64,000 bases of DNA from Halomonas sp. 'Soap Lake #6' (GCF_003031405.1 NZ_CP020469.1:1116001-1180000); one strand, 5' to 3'. Positions 1 through 8,465 are shown, numbered from the stretch's first letter. Program-made: numbers and translations. The notes: generated by a model from the sequence alone, not told the origin.

Positions 1-114
1 CCACCAGGGGTAGGGATGGGACAGCAACCACCTGTTTACCTGCGCGATGGACAGCAAATGCGTTTAGGTATTGAAGGCCTTGGTGAGCAGCAGCAGCGCG
101 TCGTACAGGCTTAA
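1..114 (+). CDS. C-terminal end of a fumarylacetoacetate hydrolase (FAH) family protein, 5' truncated
   Basis: The window opens inside this gene. Frame 1 gives 37 residues and a TAA at 112-114. The tail, with a PPGVGMG stretch followed by an LGIEGLGEQ motif, is the usual end of FAH-family isomerases/hydrolases, which act on 2-keto acids. It lies just upstream of, and in the same direction as, a sugar-acid operon, so it may process a keto acid made there; that is inference. The catalytic part is outside the window, so the substrate cannot be told. A short tandem repeat starts 20 bases after its stop codon. Confidence 0.72.
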   Translation, partial: PPGVGMGQQPPVYLRDGQQMRLGIEGLGEQQQRVVQA

Positions 115-133
115 GAAATCAGGCTTTTGGGGC

Positions 134-175
134 CTGGCTGGTGAAATCTGGTCGGTGAAACCTGGTTGGTGAAAT
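134..175. repeat. 14-nt tandem repeat, 3 copies, after the FAH-family gene
   Basis: Three consecutive 14-nt units of the form CTGGYYGGTGAAAY are seen at 134-147, 148-161 and 162-175, with one or two differences between copies. The array is intergenic and starts shortly after the stop codon at 114. It is one of many such arrays in the window, each with its own unit sequence. Confidence 0.8.
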
Positions 176-180
176 CTAAC

Positions 181-207
181 TATCAGCGGGCTTAGTACCC
201 GCAGATA
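181..207. promoter_or_regulatory. imperfect inverted repeat (hairpin or operator)
   Basis: TATCAGCGGG at 181-190 and CCCGCAGATA at 198-207 are inverted repeats with one mismatch around a 7-nt centre. It could end the upstream transcript, though there is no T-tract, or be a regulator site for the catabolic operon that follows. Confidence 0.4.
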
Positions 208-224
208 CCAACATCAATATAAGT

Positions 225-320
225 GTCAGGCCCAAGGCTAAAAATATCTTCAGTTATATTTTTACCAATATTTTTTTCGCCACAAAGGCCTGACCACTGG
301 ATCAAAGTACCTGTCAGGCC
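225..320. promoter_or_regulatory. AT-rich promoter region with three copies of an 8-mer
   Basis: GTCAGGCC occurs at about 225-232 and 313-320, and its reverse complement GGCCTGAC at about 287-294. The stretch between the first two is AT-rich and is the natural place for the promoter of the sugar-acid operon starting at 362. Repeated sites around a promoter fit a looping or cooperative repressor. No regulator gene is visible in the window, so this is inference. Confidence 0.35.
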
Positions 321-361
321 AGTTGAGTTATGGCCTGTACTTGGTGGAGAGGGACGCACTA

Positions 362-1399
362 ATGCAAGTTCTCGTCTGTTCAAAACCGCACCACCTAGAG
401 CTGCGTCACTCTGACCGCCCTGAGTGTGCTGCTGGCCACGCTATTGTGCGTGTCCGTCGTGTCGGGATCTGTGGCACGGATATTCACGCTTACGGTGGCA
501 ATCAACCTTATTTTGAATACCCTCGGGTGCTAGGTCATGAGCTTGCCGGGGACGTCGTCGATATCGCTGATGATCAATCTCACCAACTGCTTGGCAAGCA
601 GGTCTATGTCATCCCTTATTTGCACTGTGGCGAGTGTCGCGCTTGTCAGCAGCATAAAACCAATTGCTGCCAGAACATGCAGGTGATTGGTGTGCATAAG
701 GATGGTGGTATGGCGGAGTATTTAGCCGTTCCAACCACGCACCTGGTGGTGTCGGAAACCCTTAGCATTGATCAATTGGCGCTGGTGGAGTGTATGGCGA
801 TTGGTGCCCATGCGGTAAGACGTAGCGCGCTACAAGCGGGTGAGCTTGCCGTTATCGTCGGGGCGGGCCCTATTGGTATGGGGGTTCTGCAAGTAGCGAA
901 AAGCCAGGGGGCACGTACCTTAATGGTGGATACCAATGCATCTCGGTTGGCTTTTTGTCGCGATGTGTTAGGGGCTGATGCGATAGCTAACCCCTATGAC
1001 GCTGATGTTGCTGTGCAAATAAGTGCTATGAATAGCGGAGCACTGGCAGATGTGGTGTTCGATGCCACTGGAAACCCTCGTGCCATGGAGGCAGGGTTCG
1101 ATCTGGCAGGCCATGGCGGACGCTATGTGTTGGTAAGTGTGGTGAAAGCCGATATTACCTTTAGCGATCCCGACTTCCATAAGAAAGAGCTGACACTGAT
1201 CGGCAGCCGTAATGCCACACGCGAAGACTTTGACTGTGTGGTGTCGCTGATGGAGAGCGGCCACATCAATGCCGATGCGATGATTACTCATCGTGCGCCC
1301 CTGGCCGAAGTGCCCTCCCAAATGCCCCAGTGGTGTGACCCTGCCAATCAGGTTATTAAAGCCATGATCTCGATTGATGCTGAGGAGGTGTGCGTATGA
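362..1399 (+). CDS. zinc-dependent alcohol dehydrogenase, L-galactonate/L-gulonate 5-dehydrogenase type
   Basis: A medium-chain Zn dehydrogenase of 345 residues that should oxidise a hexonate at C5 with NAD(P)+. The catalytic zinc ligand region is C37 with H59/E60 in a GHE motif. Structural zinc cysteines are C89, C92, C95 and C103. A GAGPIG nucleotide-binding motif is at 167-172. Segments such as GICGTDIHAYGGNQ and the FSDPDFHKKE region closely resemble E. coli YjjN/LgoD (L-galactonate to D-tagaturonate), from memory of that family. ATG 362 is preferred over the upstream in-frame ATG at 323 because GGAGAGGG lies about 9 nt before it and the N-terminus then matches LgoD. It overlaps the next gene by ATGA. 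L-gulonate or another polyol acid remains possible. Confidence 0.8.
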   Translation: MQVLVCSKPHHLELRHSDRPECAAGHAIVRVRRVGICGTDIHAYGGNQPYFEYPRVLGHELAGDVVDIADDQSHQLLGKQVYVIPYLHCGECRACQQHKTNCCQNMQVIGVHKDGGMAEYLAVPTTHLVVSETLSIDQLALVECMAIGAHAVRRSALQAGELAVIVGAGPIGMGVLQVAKSQGARTLMVDTNASRLAFCRDVLGADAIANPYDADVAVQISAMNSGALADVVFDATGNPRAMEAGFDLAGHGGRYVLVSVVKADITFSDPDFHKKELTLIGSRNATREDFDCVVSLMESGHINADAMITHRAPLAEVPSQMPQWCDPANQVIKAMISIDAEEVCV

Positions 1400-3033
1400 G
1401 CGACCTGATTGCGACCCAAACGCCCCATCTCACGTTGCGGGTGCACAGGCTGGATAATGTCAGAGTCGCCTTGACCGATCTGCCTGCGGGCACAGTGATT
1501 GAGGATCAGGGTATTAATATCACGCTCCCAGGCCCTATTCGTCATAAACATAAGTTCGTGCTTGGGGATATGAGCGTTGGTGATTTCGTCATTATGTATG
1601 GCGTCAGGGTCGGTAAAGTGACTCAGCCCATAGCAGCAGGAGGGGCCATCACAACTGAAAACCTGGTGCACTCAACGGAAGACTTACCCGCCAATACCCA
1701 GCAGGAAACGTGGCAACCCCCTGAGGTAACCGCGTTTGCGCAGACAACGTTCGATGGTTATCACCGCCCAGACGGGCGAGTGGGAACAGCTAATGTTTGG
1801 TTGGTAGTGCCCTTGGTATTTTGCGAGAACCGTAATATCGAGGTGCTACGGCAATGTGTGGCTGATGCGCTGGGCGACGATCCTTTTCATGGCTACAAGC
1901 GTATGGCAAGGCAGCTATTGCATGGTGACGTTGCCGCTGAGTCAGCACTGCCAACTGGAGAGCGGCTATTCCCCAATGTGGACGGCGTGCGTTTTCTAAT
2001 TCACCAGTTGGGATGCGGTGGAACAGATAGCGACGCTGAAGCGCTCTGCAATTTACTTGCAGGCTATATCTGCCATCCCAATGTAGCGGGAGCCACGGTA
2101 CTAAGCCTGGGATGCCAGAAAGCGCAGATCACCATGCTGCAAGAAGCTATTGCCGCACGTGACCCGAACGGCTACAAGCCCGTCAGCTATTTCGAACAAC
2201 AGCAGTCTGTTAGCGAAGAAGAGCTGATACGTGATGCGCTGACAACGATTTTTGATGGCCTCAAGAAGGCTAATCAGGTGACACGCCAACCAGCGCCGCT
2301 CTCTGAGTTAACGCTGGGTGTTGAGTGCGGTGGGTCAGATGGTTTTTCCGGGCTTTCTGCCAATCCAGTGGTAGGGGCAGTGGTGGATCGGCTGGTAGCG
2401 CTGGGCGGTAGTGGCATTCTAAGCGAGTTCCCTGAGCTGTGCGGTGTTGAGCATGAGCTGCTTGCCCGTTGCCATGAGCCACAGGTGGCCGAGCGGTTTA
2501 CCGCGTTAATGGCGGCTTACCAGCGTCATGCCCATGCAGTGGGCGCGGATTTCTCCATGAATCCCTCTCCGGGCAATGTTCGTGACGGCTTGATTACTGA
2601 TGCTATGAAGTCGGCTGGGGCGGCCAAGAAGGGCGGTGATAGCCCCGTGGTGGATGTGCTCGATTACACCGAACCTATGACCCGTAAGGGCCTTAACCTG
2701 CTCTGTACGCCAGGCAATGACGTGGAGTCCACCACTGGGCTGGTTGGGTCTGGTGCCAATCTAGTGCTGTTTACCACTGGGTTAGGCACTCCCACCGGTA
2801 ATCCCATTGCCCCCGTGATCAAAATTGCCAGTAATAGCGAGCTGGCAAACCGGATGAGTGACGTAATCGATTTTGATGCTGGCCCGATCATTCGTGGTGA
2901 AGCTGATATTGCTGAGTTAGCGGATCAATTGCTGCGCTTGTGTGTCGATGCGGCTTCAGGCCGTTATGTGACAAAAGCGATGCGCCTCTCTCAACTGGAC
3001 TTTATTCCCTGGAAGCGGGGTGTCTCGCTGTAA
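1396..3033 (+). CDS. uxaA: altronate dehydratase family protein (UxaA type)
   Basis: A 545-residue hexonate dehydratase expected to convert D-altronate, or a close isomer, to 2-keto-3-deoxygluconate in the cytoplasm. The N-terminal ~85 residues form the small SAF-like domain. The body carries the family segments HQLGCGGTDSDAEALC, LSLGCQ and GVECGGSDGFSG, and it ends in WKRGVSL as UxaA proteins do. It is about 50 residues longer than E. coli UxaA. The start is ATG 1396, inside the stop of the dehydrogenase, with GAGGAGG at 1382-1388; a GTG at 1390 is less well spaced. Coupling to the dehydrogenase puts the two in one pathway, but tagaturonate reductase, KDG kinase and KDPG aldolase are not in the window. 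Confidence 0.85.
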   Translation: MSDLIATQTPHLTLRVHRLDNVRVALTDLPAGTVIEDQGINITLPGPIRHKHKFVLGDMSVGDFVIMYGVRVGKVTQPIAAGGAITTENLVHSTEDLPANTQQETWQPPEVTAFAQTTFDGYHRPDGRVGTANVWLVVPLVFCENRNIEVLRQCVADALGDDPFHGYKRMARQLLHGDVAAESALPTGERLFPNVDGVRFLIHQLGCGGTDSDAEALCNLLAGYICHPNVAGATVLSLGCQKAQITMLQEAIAARDPNGYKPVSYFEQQQSVSEEELIRDALTTIFDGLKKANQVTRQPAPLSELTLGVECGGSDGFSGLSANPVVGAVVDRLVALGGSGILSEFPELCGVEHELLARCHEPQVAERFTALMAAYQRHAHAVGADFSMNPSPGNVRDGLITDAMKSAGAAKKGGDSPVVDVLDYTEPMTRKGLNLLCTPGNDVESTTGLVGSGANLVLFTTGLGTPTGNPIAPVIKIASNSELANRMSDVIDFDAGPIIRGEADIAELADQLLRLCVDAASGRYVTKAMRLSQLDFIPWKRGVSL

Positions 3034-3103
3034 GCCATTTAAAACAACACTGCCTTTAGGGCAGGAAAAAGTGCCGTTAAACACAACAAAAATGGAGTGC
3101 TTT

Positions 3104-4090
3104 ATGCGCCTTAATAAACTTTCAATTGCTATTACCCTTGCTGCGGTAACCAGTGTTGGCCTTGCCAGTGCTGCCCAGGCAAGTACTGTGATCCGCGTTG
3201 CTTATGGCAACCAGCCTGGTGAGCCGGTGGATGTGGCTGTTAACCAGTGGGCAGAGTGGGTCAGTGAGGCAAGTAATGGCGAGTTAGAGCTAAAAGCTTT
3301 TCCGGCCAGCCAGCTGGGGTCTGAAACCGAGGTGATGGAGCAGGCCCGTTTTGGCTCAGCCATTATTTCGATTACTGCATACAGTAACTTTCTCGACTCG
3401 GTTCCTGACCTTGCCGTACTGGATGCCCCCTATTTAAGCGAAGACTTCGAGAGCAAGCTTAAGGTGTTTGACTCCGAGTGGTTTGCTGACCAAATGACGC
3501 AGGTAGCGTCTTCGGGTTATCACATTGTTATTCCTAACGCCGTATATGGTGTACGCCATTTGCTGTCTCGCAACCCAGTGAATAGCCCTGAGGATCTCAA
3601 TGGCGTGGGTATTCGTGTGCAGAACTCACAAATGTATGTCGCGGCCATTCGCGCCATGGGGGCAACGCCCACGCCTATGTCACTAGGGGATGTTTATCCC
3701 GCATTGGCACAGGGAATGGTGGATGGTGTCGAGAATCCTGCAGCTGTGCTCTACGGCGGTAAGTTTCATGAGGTGGTTAAGCATCTCAGTTTAACAGCGC
3801 ATATGCATACCGTAGCACCGTTCGTCACTGGTCAGGCGTTCTGGGACCAGCTTGACGAAGAGCAGCAACAGATCCTAACGGATACAGGCCAGCGAATGGC
3901 GGAATACCTTACTGAGCTGGTTGAGGAGGATGGAGGCCAGGCACTTGAGCGGTTACGCAGTGAAGGCGTAGAAATTCACGAAGTAGATATCACCCCCTTC
4001 CGTGAGCGTGCAGCTGAACAGATTCCATCCGCGTTTCCCCAGTGGAGTGATGGCCTCTATGACAATGTTTACAACATTATCAACGGCTGA
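3104..4090 (+). CDS. dctP: TRAP transporter solute-binding protein, DctP family
   Basis: A 328-residue periplasmic receptor that should deliver an organic or sugar acid to the DctQM membrane pair. It has an N-terminal signal peptide (hydrophobic to about residue 24, AQA-S cleavage). The family's substrate arginine lies in the GIRVQNSQM segment, followed by the ALAQGMVDGVENP region typical of DctP. ATG 3104 is chosen because it begins a proper signal peptide and has GGAG about 6 nt upstream; the open frame extends to 3020 inside uxaA. The location right after a dehydrogenase and dehydratase of hexonates suggests a hexonate or hexuronate as ligand. A hairpin separates it from the membrane subunits. 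Confidence 0.88.
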   Translation: MRLNKLSIAITLAAVTSVGLASAAQASTVIRVAYGNQPGEPVDVAVNQWAEWVSEASNGELELKAFPASQLGSETEVMEQARFGSAIISITAYSNFLDSVPDLAVLDAPYLSEDFESKLKVFDSEWFADQMTQVASSGYHIVIPNAVYGVRHLLSRNPVNSPEDLNGVGIRVQNSQMYVAAIRAMGATPTPMSLGDVYPALAQGMVDGVENPAAVLYGGKFHEVVKHLSLTAHMHTVAPFVTGQAFWDQLDEEQQQILTDTGQRMAEYLTELVEEDGGQALERLRSEGVEIHEVDITPFRERAAEQIPSAFPQWSDGLYDNVYNIING

Positions 4091-4111
4091 TTAGTGCGTG
4101 ATCTTATGGCT

Positions 4112-4127
4112 CCCCAGCTTGCTGGGG
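4112..4127 (+). promoter_or_regulatory. intercistronic hairpin between dctP and dctQ
   Basis: CCCCAG at 4112-4117 and CTGGGG at 4122-4127 form a tight GC stem with a CTTG loop. No T-run follows, so it is more likely an RNA-processing or stability element than a full terminator. Such hairpins often let the binding protein be made in excess over the membrane subunits. Confidence 0.45.
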
Positions 4128-4148
4128 GGCCTGGTGGAGGAGTCGGGT

Positions 4149-4622
4149 ATGAAGCGTATTTTCACGTGGCTGGATAGGATTATGCGTCTGGATGAGGTGT
4201 TGGCCACGGCGGCAGTCTTCGCACTTTTTTTAGTCGCTATCAGCAATATATTCATGCGGTATCTATTTAACTCTCCCTTGGCTTGGACAGAAGAGGTACT
4301 TCAGCTACTGCTGGTCTGGGCTACTTTTCTAGGTGCCAGCGCACTAGTGCGACGACGCGAGCATGTGTTCATTAGTTTCGTGGCCGATAAGCTGCCGCCC
4401 CGTTTAGCGCACTGGAATGAACAGGTATTTAGTGTTGGCGTGATTCTGATTAGTGCGCTTGTGATGCTGTATTGGGGCACCCAGCTACTCAGTTTTTCCG
4501 CATTGCGTAGTACGCCGATGCTGCAAATCCCTTATTACTGGATTCATGTTGCGATCCCTGTCAGTGCAGCGGTGATGACTTATCACTGTGTGGTGCGACT
4601 CGTTCAGCGGTATCAATCATAG
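4149..4622 (+). CDS. dctQ: TRAP transporter small permease, DctQ family
   Basis: A 157-residue membrane protein with four hydrophobic segments. The LAWTEEVLQLLLVWATFLGAS segment after the first helix is the DctQ hallmark. ATG 4149 follows GGAGGAG at 4134-4140 with good spacing; the open frame reaches back to 4098 across the hairpin, which is unlikely to be translated. It pairs with DctM to form the sodium-driven TRAP permease. The next gene follows after 11 nt. Confidence 0.86.
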   Translation: MKRIFTWLDRIMRLDEVLATAAVFALFLVAISNIFMRYLFNSPLAWTEEVLQLLLVWATFLGASALVRRREHVFISFVADKLPPRLAHWNEQVFSVGVILISALVMLYWGTQLLSFSALRSTPMLQIPYYWIHVAIPVSAAVMTYHCVVRLVQRYQS

Positions 4623-4633
4623 GAGTCAACCAT

Positions 4634-5917
4634 ATGGCTGTCAGCATAGCTCTTGGCGCGCTGTTTTTGCTGTTTCTGTTAGGCACACCCGTTGCTTTTG
4701 CCCTGTTTTTCTCCACCTTCCTTTACTTCATCGTGGGCGCCGACCAGCCTACCATGCTACTTATCCAGCGCTTGGCAGGGGGGCTGGAGTCCGTGTCGTT
4801 ATTGGCCATCCCGTTTTTTATTATGGCTGGTGTTTTCATGAACTATTCGGGCATTACCGACCGGCTGCTTCGGCTGGCTGAGCTGCTGACACGACGTATG
4901 CATGGTGGGTTGGCTCAGGCTAACGTGCTGTTGAGTACGTTTATGGGCGGGCTTTCCGGTTCCAATATTGCCGATGCTGCTATGAATGCAAAATTATTGG
5001 TACCCAGCATGACCGATAAGGGCTACCCCAAGCCCTTTTCCAGTGCGGTAACGGCTGCGTCGTCGCTGATTACATCAACCATTCCGCCCGGTATTGCACT
5101 GATCGTGTACGGCTACGTCAATAACGTGTCGATAGGGCGCCTCTTTCTAGCAGGGGTAGTGCCGGGAGTATTGATGGCGATAAGCCTAATGGTGCTGGTT
5201 TCCTATCTATGCCGACGCCATAACTATCAACCGCCTGAGCGTAAAAAAGTAACGCGCCGTGAGTGGGTCAGTGTCACTCGAGCGGGAATAATCGCCTTAA
5301 TGCTGCCCTTGGTGGTGATTGGGGGAATTCGAGTCGGTGTCTTCACGCCAACTGAAGCGGGTGCCATTGCGGTATTTTATGCGCTCATTGTTGGTGTTTT
5401 CGTTTATAAGCAGATGACACCCAAGACCATTGCCCTGGCAACCAATGAGTCGCTGTTGGCATCGGTCAATGTGCTTTTCATTATTGCGGTGGCATCAGGG
5501 TTTGCCCGTTTCCTTACCTGGGAGCAGATACCCCAGGAAATCGCCATGCTGCTCTCTTCCCAGGTCGGCAGTGCAATTGTCTTTCTGCTCTTGGCAAATG
5601 TGCTGCTGTTACTGTTGGGTATGTTTTTGGAAGGCAATGCCATCTTGATTGTGCTTTCACCCCTATTGGCACCTGTGGCTGCCCAGTTCGGTATTGATCC
5701 GGTGCATTTTGGGATTATTTTTATTATTAATGCCACGATTGGCACGATTACGCCGCCGCTAGGGACAGTAATGTTCACCACCTGCAGTATCACCGGTATT
5801 GATATCGCTTCTTTTATCCGTGCCGTCATGCCGTTTTGGTTGGTAATGGTCGGGGTGCTTTTGTTGACGACTTTTGTCCCCTTTGTGTCATTGGCGTTGC
5901 CTAATCTCGTATTCTAA
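4634..5917 (+). CDS. dctM: TRAP transporter large permease, DctM family
   Basis: A 427-residue, roughly 12-helix permease of the ion transporter superfamily that carries out Na+-coupled uptake with DctQ. Recognisable family segments are GGLSGSNIADAAMNA, SSLITSTIPPGIALIVYGY, FTPTEAGAIAVFYAL and TIGTITPPLGTVMF. AGGAGT lies just before the ATG. Last gene of the apparent operon 362-5917. The sodium requirement suits a saline habitat. Confidence 0.9.
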   Translation: MAVSIALGALFLLFLLGTPVAFALFFSTFLYFIVGADQPTMLLIQRLAGGLESVSLLAIPFFIMAGVFMNYSGITDRLLRLAELLTRRMHGGLAQANVLLSTFMGGLSGSNIADAAMNAKLLVPSMTDKGYPKPFSSAVTAASSLITSTIPPGIALIVYGYVNNVSIGRLFLAGVVPGVLMAISLMVLVSYLCRRHNYQPPERKKVTRREWVSVTRAGIIALMLPLVVIGGIRVGVFTPTEAGAIAVFYALIVGVFVYKQMTPKTIALATNESLLASVNVLFIIAVASGFARFLTWEQIPQEIAMLLSSQVGSAIVFLLLANVLLLLLGMFLEGNAILIVLSPLLAPVAAQFGIDPVHFGIIFIINATIGTITPPLGTVMFTTCSITGIDIASFIRAVMPFWLVMVGVLLLTTFVPFVSLALPNLVF

Positions 5918-6014
5918 TTAGCCAAAAAAGTGCATAGCTAAGCAGTGTAAAACCACTATGATGCAAGTTGGTATTGGGTAGTTTAATGCTAGCTAATTGA
6001 CTGGGGTGGCCGTA

Positions 6015-6743
6015 ATGGCGGGAAATATTCGAAATACAGCAGTGCTGGGTAGTGCTGTTGTGCTGGGCGGGTTGCTGGCGCTGGGGCTTGTTTGGGGCGG
6101 AAGCTATTTCAAAGGCGCTGCAGAAGTGTGGCAACAATCTTCTCGCAGCGTCACTGTGCGTGGTTTAGCCGAGCGCCAAGTGGCGGCAGACATGGTGCTA
6201 TGGCCGCTGAACTATACCGTTACCGCCAATTCGCTATCCGAGCTTGAACAGCAGCTTTCCAGCAACGAACAGCTGATTCGCCAATTTTTAGATGAGCGCG
6301 GTTTCAACATGGGCAATGTGAACGTGACGCCACCGCGCATCACGGATCAATTTAGCAATATGTATGGTGGTGAGCGGCCAGATGAACGTTACCGCGCCGA
6401 AGCCACACTGCTATTACGTACCGATAATGTAACAGGGGTAATAGAGGCCTTGCCCCAGGCAACTATACTTGTACGCCAGGGGGTACTGTTATCACCCAGC
6501 TATGAATACCGCACCGAGTTCCTGTTTACGGGACTGGATGCTATTAAACCAGAAATGATTGCTGAAGCGACGGCTGATGCCCGCAATGCCGCTCAGCAGT
6601 TTGCGGAAGATTCTGGTAGTGGGGTAGGGGGTATCCGCCAAGCAACCCAGGGCTACTTTTCTATTAATGACCTAGATAGCTACACGCCTCATATTAAACA
6701 GGTCAGGGTTGTCACCACGGTGGATTACTCACTAGAAGAGTAA
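6015..6743 (+). CDS. SIMPL (DUF541) domain protein, periplasmic
   Basis: A 242-residue protein with an N-terminal signal/anchor segment (about residues 8-27) followed by a SIMPL/DUF541 domain. The SRSVTVRGLAERQVAADM start of the domain and the NVTPPRITDQF region are typical. The biochemical role of the family is not settled; members are periplasmic and linked to oxidative stress or surface functions. ATG 6015 has GGGGTGG 5 nt upstream; an in-frame TTG at 5997 is weaker. It is transcribed alone and faces greB tail to tail. Confidence 0.72.
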   Translation: MAGNIRNTAVLGSAVVLGGLLALGLVWGGSYFKGAAEVWQQSSRSVTVRGLAERQVAADMVLWPLNYTVTANSLSELEQQLSSNEQLIRQFLDERGFNMGNVNVTPPRITDQFSNMYGGERPDERYRAEATLLLRTDNVTGVIEALPQATILVRQGVLLSPSYEYRTEFLFTGLDAIKPEMIAEATADARNAAQQFAEDSGSGVGGIRQATQGYFSINDLDSYTPHIKQVRVVTTVDYSLEE

Positions 6744-6779
6744 GCGCTACCGCCTCATGATAAGAGGGGAAAGGGGCGC

Positions 6780-7298
6780 TTACTGACCCTGGTAGCGAAT
6801 AGCCGTTATGGTGTAGAACGTTTCGCCATTGGGCGTAAGCACCGTAATGTCATCGCCTACTTCTTTACCCAGCAGCGCCTTGGCCATGGGGGCGTCGATA
6901 CTGATCCAACGTTTTTTGGTATCGGTTTCATCATGGCCAACAATGCGGATATGCAGCTCTTCACCTTCTTCATCTTCCAAACTCACAAACGCGCCAAAAA
7001 ATATTTTATTGGTGTTGGCTGGTAAACGATCAACCACCTGAAGCTCTTCCAAACGCTTTGTCAGGTAGCCAATACGGGCAATCACGCGGTTTAACTCTTT
7101 CTTGTTATAGGTGTAATCGGCATTTTCACTGCGGTCGCCCTGGGCGGCGGCTTCGCCGACTTTGGCCGAAATTTCAGGCCGCTTTACCCTTAATAGATGG
7201 TCCAAAACAGCGCGCAGGCGAGCAGCCCCCTCACTAGTGATCAGGTTGCTTTTGGGTGCTTGGCGCGGGTCTTTCGCTGGGTCACGCCAGCGTGTCAT
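6780..7298 (-). CDS. greB: transcription elongation factor GreB
   Basis: A 172-residue Gre factor that enters the RNA polymerase secondary channel and stimulates transcript cleavage to rescue backtracked complexes. The coiled-coil tip carries the acidic GDRSENADYTYNKKEL motif, whose D/E pair positions Mg2+. The C-terminal FKBP-like domain includes FFGAFVSLEDEEGE and SIDAPMAKALLGKEVGD. The N-terminus is about a dozen residues longer than E. coli GreB. Start at 7298 has AAAGG upstream; the frame stays open to 7334 with two more ATGs, so the exact start is uncertain. Confidence 0.9.
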   Translation of the reverse strand: MTRWRDPAKDPRQAPKSNLITSEGAARLRAVLDHLLRVKRPEISAKVGEAAAQGDRSENADYTYNKKELNRVIARIGYLTKRLEELQVVDRLPANTNKIFFGAFVSLEDEEGEELHIRIVGHDETDTKKRWISIDAPMAKALLGKEVGDDITVLTPNGETFYTITAIRYQGQ

Positions 7299-7468
7299 AT
7301 TGCGGCCTTTCATTGAGTTTTTCGCCTTGAACAAAACACTAAGCTTACGCTAAGGGCGCTCACTATCACATAGTGACGAACCACTGGCGAATCATTCAAA
7401 CGTTCGTTACATTATGAGGGCGAGCTATTTAAACGATCCGCTGTATAAAAATAATTTAGGAGTTCTCA

Positions 7469-8113
7469 ATGCGTGCACTTCCTTTTTCTCGCTTACTCAT
7501 CGCGGCTGCCCTGGGCAGTACACTAGCGCTGACGCCGTTGACAGCGACAGCTTATGACGGCGAGCTGTTCTCTCTGAAAAACCGCTGGGAGCATACTGTC
7601 ACCGATATGCCGGCTAACCAGCGCGAAAGCACACTAAGGTCGCTGGCAAGCGAAGCCGAGAAGATTGCTGAGCAACACCCAAATGAAGCAGAAGTGCTGA
7701 TTTGGCAGGGTATTGTACTTGCATCCTATGCCCGCGAACGTGGTGGTTTGGGGGCGTTAGGCACTGCTGGAGATGCGCGTGATGTGTTAGAACGGGCGAT
7801 TAAAATCGATCCGCAGGGTGGTAATGGTTCAGCGTATGTAACCCTTGGGGCTCTTTACGACCGTGCGCCAGGCCGTCCGCTGGGGTTTGGTAATAGCAAC
7901 ACCGCTGAGCGCATGTTTCAGCGAGCATTAGAGATCCGCCCTGATGGTATCGATGTTAACTACTACTATGCGGCGTTCTTAAAAGAGCAGGGCAACACCC
8001 AGGCTGCCCGTGAGCACGCCCAACGCGCTGCTGACGGCACGGCCCGTGATAACCGCCAGGCATCTGATGAAGCGCTACGCCGGGATGCACAGGCATTACT
8101 GCAAACACTGTAG
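7469..8113 (+). CDS. exported TPR-repeat protein
   Basis: A 214-residue protein with a clear signal peptide (hydrophobic to about residue 26, ATA-Y junction). Helical repeat units follow: an NEAEVLIWQGIVLASYA segment, then ARDVLERAIKIDPQGG and AERMFQRALEIRPDG, which match the tetratricopeptide pattern. It should sit in the periplasm and bind a protein partner. AGGAG lies 8 nt before the ATG. It stands alone, divergent from greB, and its 3' side runs into an unusual repeat-filled gap. No specific function can be assigned. Confidence 0.7.
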   Translation: MRALPFSRLLIAAALGSTLALTPLTATAYDGELFSLKNRWEHTVTDMPANQRESTLRSLASEAEKIAEQHPNEAEVLIWQGIVLASYARERGGLGALGTAGDARDVLERAIKIDPQGGNGSAYVTLGALYDRAPGRPLGFGNSNTAERMFQRALEIRPDGIDVNYYYAAFLKEQGNTQAAREHAQRAADGTARDNRQASDEALRRDAQALLQTL

Positions 8114-8117
8114 CTGT

Positions 8118-8215
8118 AGTTGAAGCTCGGCAGTTGAAACACGGCAGCTGTAGCACTGTAGTTGAAACTCGATAGTTGAAACTCGATAGTTGAAACACGA
8201 TAGTTGCAACACTGC
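8118..8215. repeat. 14-nt tandem array, 7 copies
   Basis: Seven 14-nt units run without spacers from 8118, with consensus AGTTGAAACWCGAT and a partial eighth unit after 8215. Units 4 and 5 are identical; the third is the most degenerate. It begins 5 nt after the stop codon of the TPR gene. The 14-nt period is not a multiple of three, so it is not a coding repeat. Confidence 0.88.
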
Positions 8216-8254
8216 AGTTGGTAGGCTGCCTTGTTCTCAAAGACGTAGATATTT

Positions 8255-8332
8255 AGCAGACAGATAGTGAGCAGACAGATAGTGAGCAGGAAGATAGTGA
8301 CCCAGTCGTTATTGAGTCAGCCGTTATTGACA
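8255..8332. repeat. 15-nt tandem repeats (3 copies + 2 copies of another unit)
   Basis: AGCAGACAGATAGTG occurs exactly at 8255-8269 and 8270-8284 and with one change at 8285-8299. Three bases later a different 15-nt unit, CAGYCGTTATTGASW, occurs twice at 8303-8317 and 8318-8332. Confidence 0.85.
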
Positions 8333-8404
8333 AATGGTTGACTGAGCCTGCTTTTATCGAATTCGCTTTTTGCTGGGTTGTCTCGTTTTAAAAGAGGGCT
8401 CAGC

Positions 8405-8450
8405 GCTGCATTCGTTTATTGCTGCGTTCGTTTATTACTGCATTGGCATT
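8405..8450. repeat. 16-nt tandem repeat, 2 full copies + partial
   Basis: GCTGCRTTCGTTTATT occurs at 8405-8420 and 8421-8436, followed by a decayed partial copy up to about 8450. This is a third, unrelated unit within the same intergenic region. Confidence 0.78.
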
Positions 8451-8465
8451 CCCGATGGTGAGCAT

